From: Chrysomallon squamiferum
Lineage: Eukaryota > Mollusca > Gastropoda > Neomphalida > Peltospiridae
Reading direction: 5' to 3'
Length of the DNA: 64,000 bases
Assembly (NCBI GenBank): GCA_012295275.1
Contig: CM022665.1
Span: 48,667,064 to 48,731,063, forward strand
Shown here: positions 60,300 through 64,000 of the stretch, in pieces
How the letters are laid out: each line of letters begins with the position of its first letter
Position numbering within the stretch: position 1 is the first letter of the stretch
Program-made: the position numbers and the translations under genes
The notes under the pieces: model-generated
Database searches by the model: none
What the model was told of the DNA's origin: nothing
The model's input: only the letters and a program-made list of their open reading frames with translations

Positions 60300-63200
60300 C
60301 TCTAGTTTCATCTTGTGTCTACGCAAACAATCAATTGCTTCATCAAACAGTTCTTCCTTGTAAAGTATATCTGTAGCCTTGTTGAAGTAGCCAAGTTGTT
60401 CGTAACATCGGCTGCAGTCAAGAATTTTCTTTGACTTCCAGTACATTCTTGCAGCAGGCACAAGCTATGAATAAAAAACAACAACATCTACTTATTGACT
60501 GTTTTTAAATGTTTTTGAAAATATTTAAATGGGATCAATAAAATATTAAAGGAAAGTCAATTTAAAAGACTATTTATTTTAAAAGTATGTAATTTCTGTC
60601 AAAATCAATAGAATCTCTTTTAAATGTGAAAATATTTATAACAAAAATATGTATTATAATCTAGCATACAAATAGTATCAATAACAAGACAAAATTAAAC
60701 ACAACCCTGATTTCAAACTAAGAAGTAAGAAACAAAAGGAAAATATTTATTTTTGATTAGTAATTTAATTAATGAAATTTAGAGTGAAATTTTCTTTAAA
60801 TGAAAGACTATCAAATATAAAAACAACAAAGAGAGAATACAAATTATTATTATTATTATTATTATTATTTGTATTCCAGCAATCTAACCCGTCCACATTT
60901 TTCAAATGTCTTAGCAGCCAGCTCGTATTCACGGGCATTCTGAAGACAAAGTGCTGCCTTGTTTGCAAGGCCACATTCCAAGAAAGTTTTAGCTGCAAAC
61001 ATATATTCCTCATGCATTCTCCGAGGAGTATCCTTCATTCTTGATGCTTTCATTGCCTGCAGAAATATATAAACTCCAATTCTAAATCTATTTATTGATA
61101 AAACTGAAATAAATCAGTCAATGAGTAAGTGACAGAGTTACAAAGTTTCAAACCAATGAAGTTAATGTAACCATTTGTTTTTTCTTGTGTGAAATTCTGA
61201 AACAAAAAGACAGATCTCAGTTTATTTATCCAGGTATAATGTTATTATTTGTTGTTACCTGACTGTGTGCCTGTGCTATCTTTTGTTTATTCTCACAACC
61301 AGCCATTTTGTAACATTTAGCAGCAACATCATAGAGGGATCGTTTCATTAACTCATCACCCTTTTTTCCCATTCAGCTCGACCAGATTTCTCAGCAAATA
61401 TGTTACTGTCTGAATCTATAAAAACAGAAGAATACTGTTATAAAATGTATTCTAAAATGATTAAATTAAAAATAAAATAAATAAAAAAAACACACTAAAA
61501 AACCAAACAAACAAACATGGGTTTTACTGCTGCCAGTGAATAGAAAAGGTACCATGTGTCTTTCCTCATTATCATGTGATACCTCAGCTGCAATATATAT
61601 CACATTTGATATCCAGTGGACATAAGAATTAAGACATCACACAATGAAACACGCACGCCCACACAGAGGTCATTTACAAAACCTAACCACTGTAACAGAG
61701 CAAATAAAATAATAAAAGGTAACTGAAAAAACTCAATAAAGAAAATTACCAAGACTGTCAGTTGAAACAACATGGACAAGGTCTCTAGCCTTGAAATACT
61801 CAAACATCGGAGCCCGTTTTTCCTCACTTTCATCAAAAATCCACACATTTACACGTGCTCTTGTCAAAGCTGTATACAGATGTTTCAGTTCAGAGTTCAA
61901 TACCTTGTGTTGATTGGAGTCAAATGTCAAAGGTCGAGGTCGGCTTGGCTGTTTCAAAACCTCTGCAAGTTAAGAAGATGAAAGGTTCATTTACGAGCAG
62001 ATATTTCAACTCTTTATCATCTCTAACTTTAAACCTTTATATTTTTATATTTATCAAAGTAAGTAACTCTAGTATGTTTATTCAATTATTAGTATCTTTA
62101 GTGTTTTTCAATTTATTTATGCATGTTTGTATGTGTCTGTGTTTAACTTTTTGTATGTACTTTTGCTGATTACCTTCATCCAGGATGACTAGATTCTCCT
62201 GATAATCTTTATCTTCTAACTTTCCTTTCATTCTCTCCACATAGTCTGTTACAATCCTCCATTCCTTAGAAGCCTAGTTTAAATAAATAAAAAGTCAGTA
62301 AATATCAATTTATCTTTAGACTCTTTATTAGTATAACATCAACAATGTCACAAGCCATAATGATCTTATCCAGTAGCATAACATAAATTTACATTTATTG
62401 AGAATTATTTCTGCTAGGATAATACATTTTAAAACCTTTTTAAAATGAGCAATGTAGCATAAATTCAGGTGAAATATTTTTCTATTGATCTGTTGACAAA
62501 CATATTTAATGATATCTTATCAAAAGTCAGAATACATGTAACTATTATTTTAAGAAACATTAAGATTTTGTCTTACGCAAGAATCCTTGAAAAAGTTGTA
62601 GAGAAGCACATCGTCAAATTCCAGGCCTTTTGCTTCATAGATGGTCAAAATCAAACCAAGTCTCAGTTCTTCTGGGATCGAATCTCTTGCCTCTTCGTTA
62701 ACAACTAAAATAGCTTGATGTGCACCAAATTCAATGTGGGATGTCTTACGTTTGTGTCCCTGAAGTAAAATGGCTAGATCATTAGGACTGCAGGACTCAA
62801 GCAAAACTGGCTTAAGTCCATGAAACAAACCCTGATCCTTCTGCAGACAATCAAAAGAATCTGGAAAAAATTCAGCCATAAGATCCAGAATGGCAGAAGC
62901 TAAAGAGAGAATGCTTGTATGAGATCTGTAGTTGTGTGTCAGCTGGTACACTTGCTTGGGAACTTTAATTGACCTGGTTTTGCCAACTGAGTGCTGTGAT
63001 TTCTGTGCATGGTAGAAGAGTGATTTCAGATCACTGAAGCGGAAAGAAATGCCTCTCATTATGCTCTGAGCTGTGTCTCCAGTCAAAAACATGTTGTTTG
63101 GGTTTTGAGTAATACGGATTAGGACAGCCAACTCAGCCTGTGCGAAATCTTGAGTTTCATCTACATATATCCCATGCAATATCCATGGTTGCTGTTTCCG

Positions 63201-64000
63201 GTTGTGCAGTCTTTTGTGGATTGAATAAATCAGATCTAACTCATCAAAGAGAAAATTCTGAGTCTTAAAATGGTCATACCTTAGAAATAATTGATATATC
63301 TTGTCATGTTCCCCAATAAAATCAGGAGCACGTTTACGACCTAAATCAATATACTCATGTTTTTCGAGATATCCATTTGGTTTTGTTAGTGCCTCGAATG
63401 ATCCTCTGATAAAAGACATGATTTCTGTCCACACCAAAGAGGGATGGTAATTGACAGACATTTTCTTGTTTATCTTTGGCCACACTTCAGCTGCAAACAC
63501 TTCATATGTGACTTCACGACGAGGATCCAGTTTCTGTTTCTTTGTCCCATGCAGCTCTTCAGTCACAGCTTCATTTTGAATGTCAGTGTCCTCATCTGAA
63601 AGCTCATCATCAGACTCATCGTCAAGTGGCGTAAAACCAAACAGATCATCCTGTGTACCCCAGCCCCGAACGTCCACCTTCAAACTTCCATCATCATTTC
63701 TTTCAAAGAAGTAAGGTGGGCCTAGTGAGGCATCCAGAATCAGAAGCAACTGCTTTGATGTTAGGAATAGTGGGTAGAGAAAATCATTTACATCCTGCAG
63801 TCTGAAAAACAAAAACAAAAACAAATCAAATTAACAGAAAAATAAAGGTTAAAGTTAAATATAAATGTAAATCTATAAGTTTATGAAAAAATGAAATAAG
63901 AGTTAATGGCAAAATCAGAGATATTAATATGTATATCTAAAGGTTTCAGGTACATTTTTTTATGTACTATAAAAATCAAAATTAAATATGTAATTAAAAG
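60300..64000 (-). CDS. TRANK1: TRANK1-like tandem copy B (partial, runs off the right edge)
   Basis: Exons in coding order: 63801-62577 (helicase), 62273-62174, 61962-61750, 61415-61259, 61056-60889, 60464-60300. They match copy A exon for exon at an offset of about 6.7 kb; the helicase exons are both exactly 1225 nt. DETQD, FLTGDTAQSI, NYRSH and the canonical motif V EAKGLEFDDV are intact. The exon 61415-61259 is 157 nt against 158 in copy A: one base is missing in the tract at 61360-61367, which brings a stop a few codons later. The exon 60464-60300 is intact at 165 nt (copy A has 166). Walker A and the pre-helicase exons of this copy would lie beyond 64000. Intact copy-B frame ends at KMKLE (phase 0), which could splice in frame to copy A exon 59785 if the truncated exon at 60162 is skipped. 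Gene, alternative repeat unit or decaying duplicate: undecided. Confidence 0.75.

Overview
The window is animal nuclear DNA. Genes are split into many exons with GT..AG introns. The sequence is very AT-rich, with poly-A/T runs, many microsatellites and minisatellites, short DNA transposons and one isolated tRNA gene. Gene content (an STK33 kinase, RMI1 and a TRANK1-type helicase) fits an invertebrate bilaterian. A mollusc is my best guess; the exact lineage is not established from the sequence.

Layout, left to right. 1-3903: no gene seen; A/T-rich flank. 3904-11870 (- strand): a complete 13-exon STK33 orthologue, 465 aa, with all catalytic motifs intact. 11902-20683: gene-free except for a non-autonomous pogo/Tigger-like element at 18952-19654. 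20684-29817 (- strand): a 12-exon, 731-aa gene I do not recognise. It pairs a long disordered N-terminus and a TAZ-zinc-finger-like Cys/His segment with a STE/MAP3K-like kinase fold whose HRD and DFG motifs are both destroyed. 32161-39953 (+ strand): RMI1, 12 exons, 719 aa, head-to-head with the pseudokinase gene. 40395-40466 (- strand): tRNA-Val(TAC). 40467-48582: gene-poor, repeat-rich, with one possible orphan EGF-like exon. 48583 to the right edge (- strand): the C-terminal half of a TRANK1-like SF1 helicase/TPR protein. A ~6.7-kb block of it, running from the pre-helicase exon through the helicase exon to the TPR-like exons, is tandemly duplicated. Copy A (53.5-60.2 kb) is followed by the intact C-terminus. 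Copy B (60.2 to beyond 64 kb) lies upstream in transcription order.

Exon phases were followed codon by codon for STK33, the pseudokinase and RMI1. All three close in frame (1398, 2196 and 2160 nt). The TRANK1-like locus does not close: copy A carries a 1-nt insertion in a TPR exon, copy B a 1-nt deletion in a different exon, and the big C-terminal exon has two mutually compensating frameshifts that bracket a perfect CCCH zinc finger.

Most notable observations: the degenerate TAZ plus pseudokinase architecture; the duplicated, diverging TRANK1 helicase with a CCCH/IQ/RG-box tail; and the repeated amplification of splice junctions inside RMI1, including about 15 copies of one 5' splice site and about four copies of one 3' splice site.
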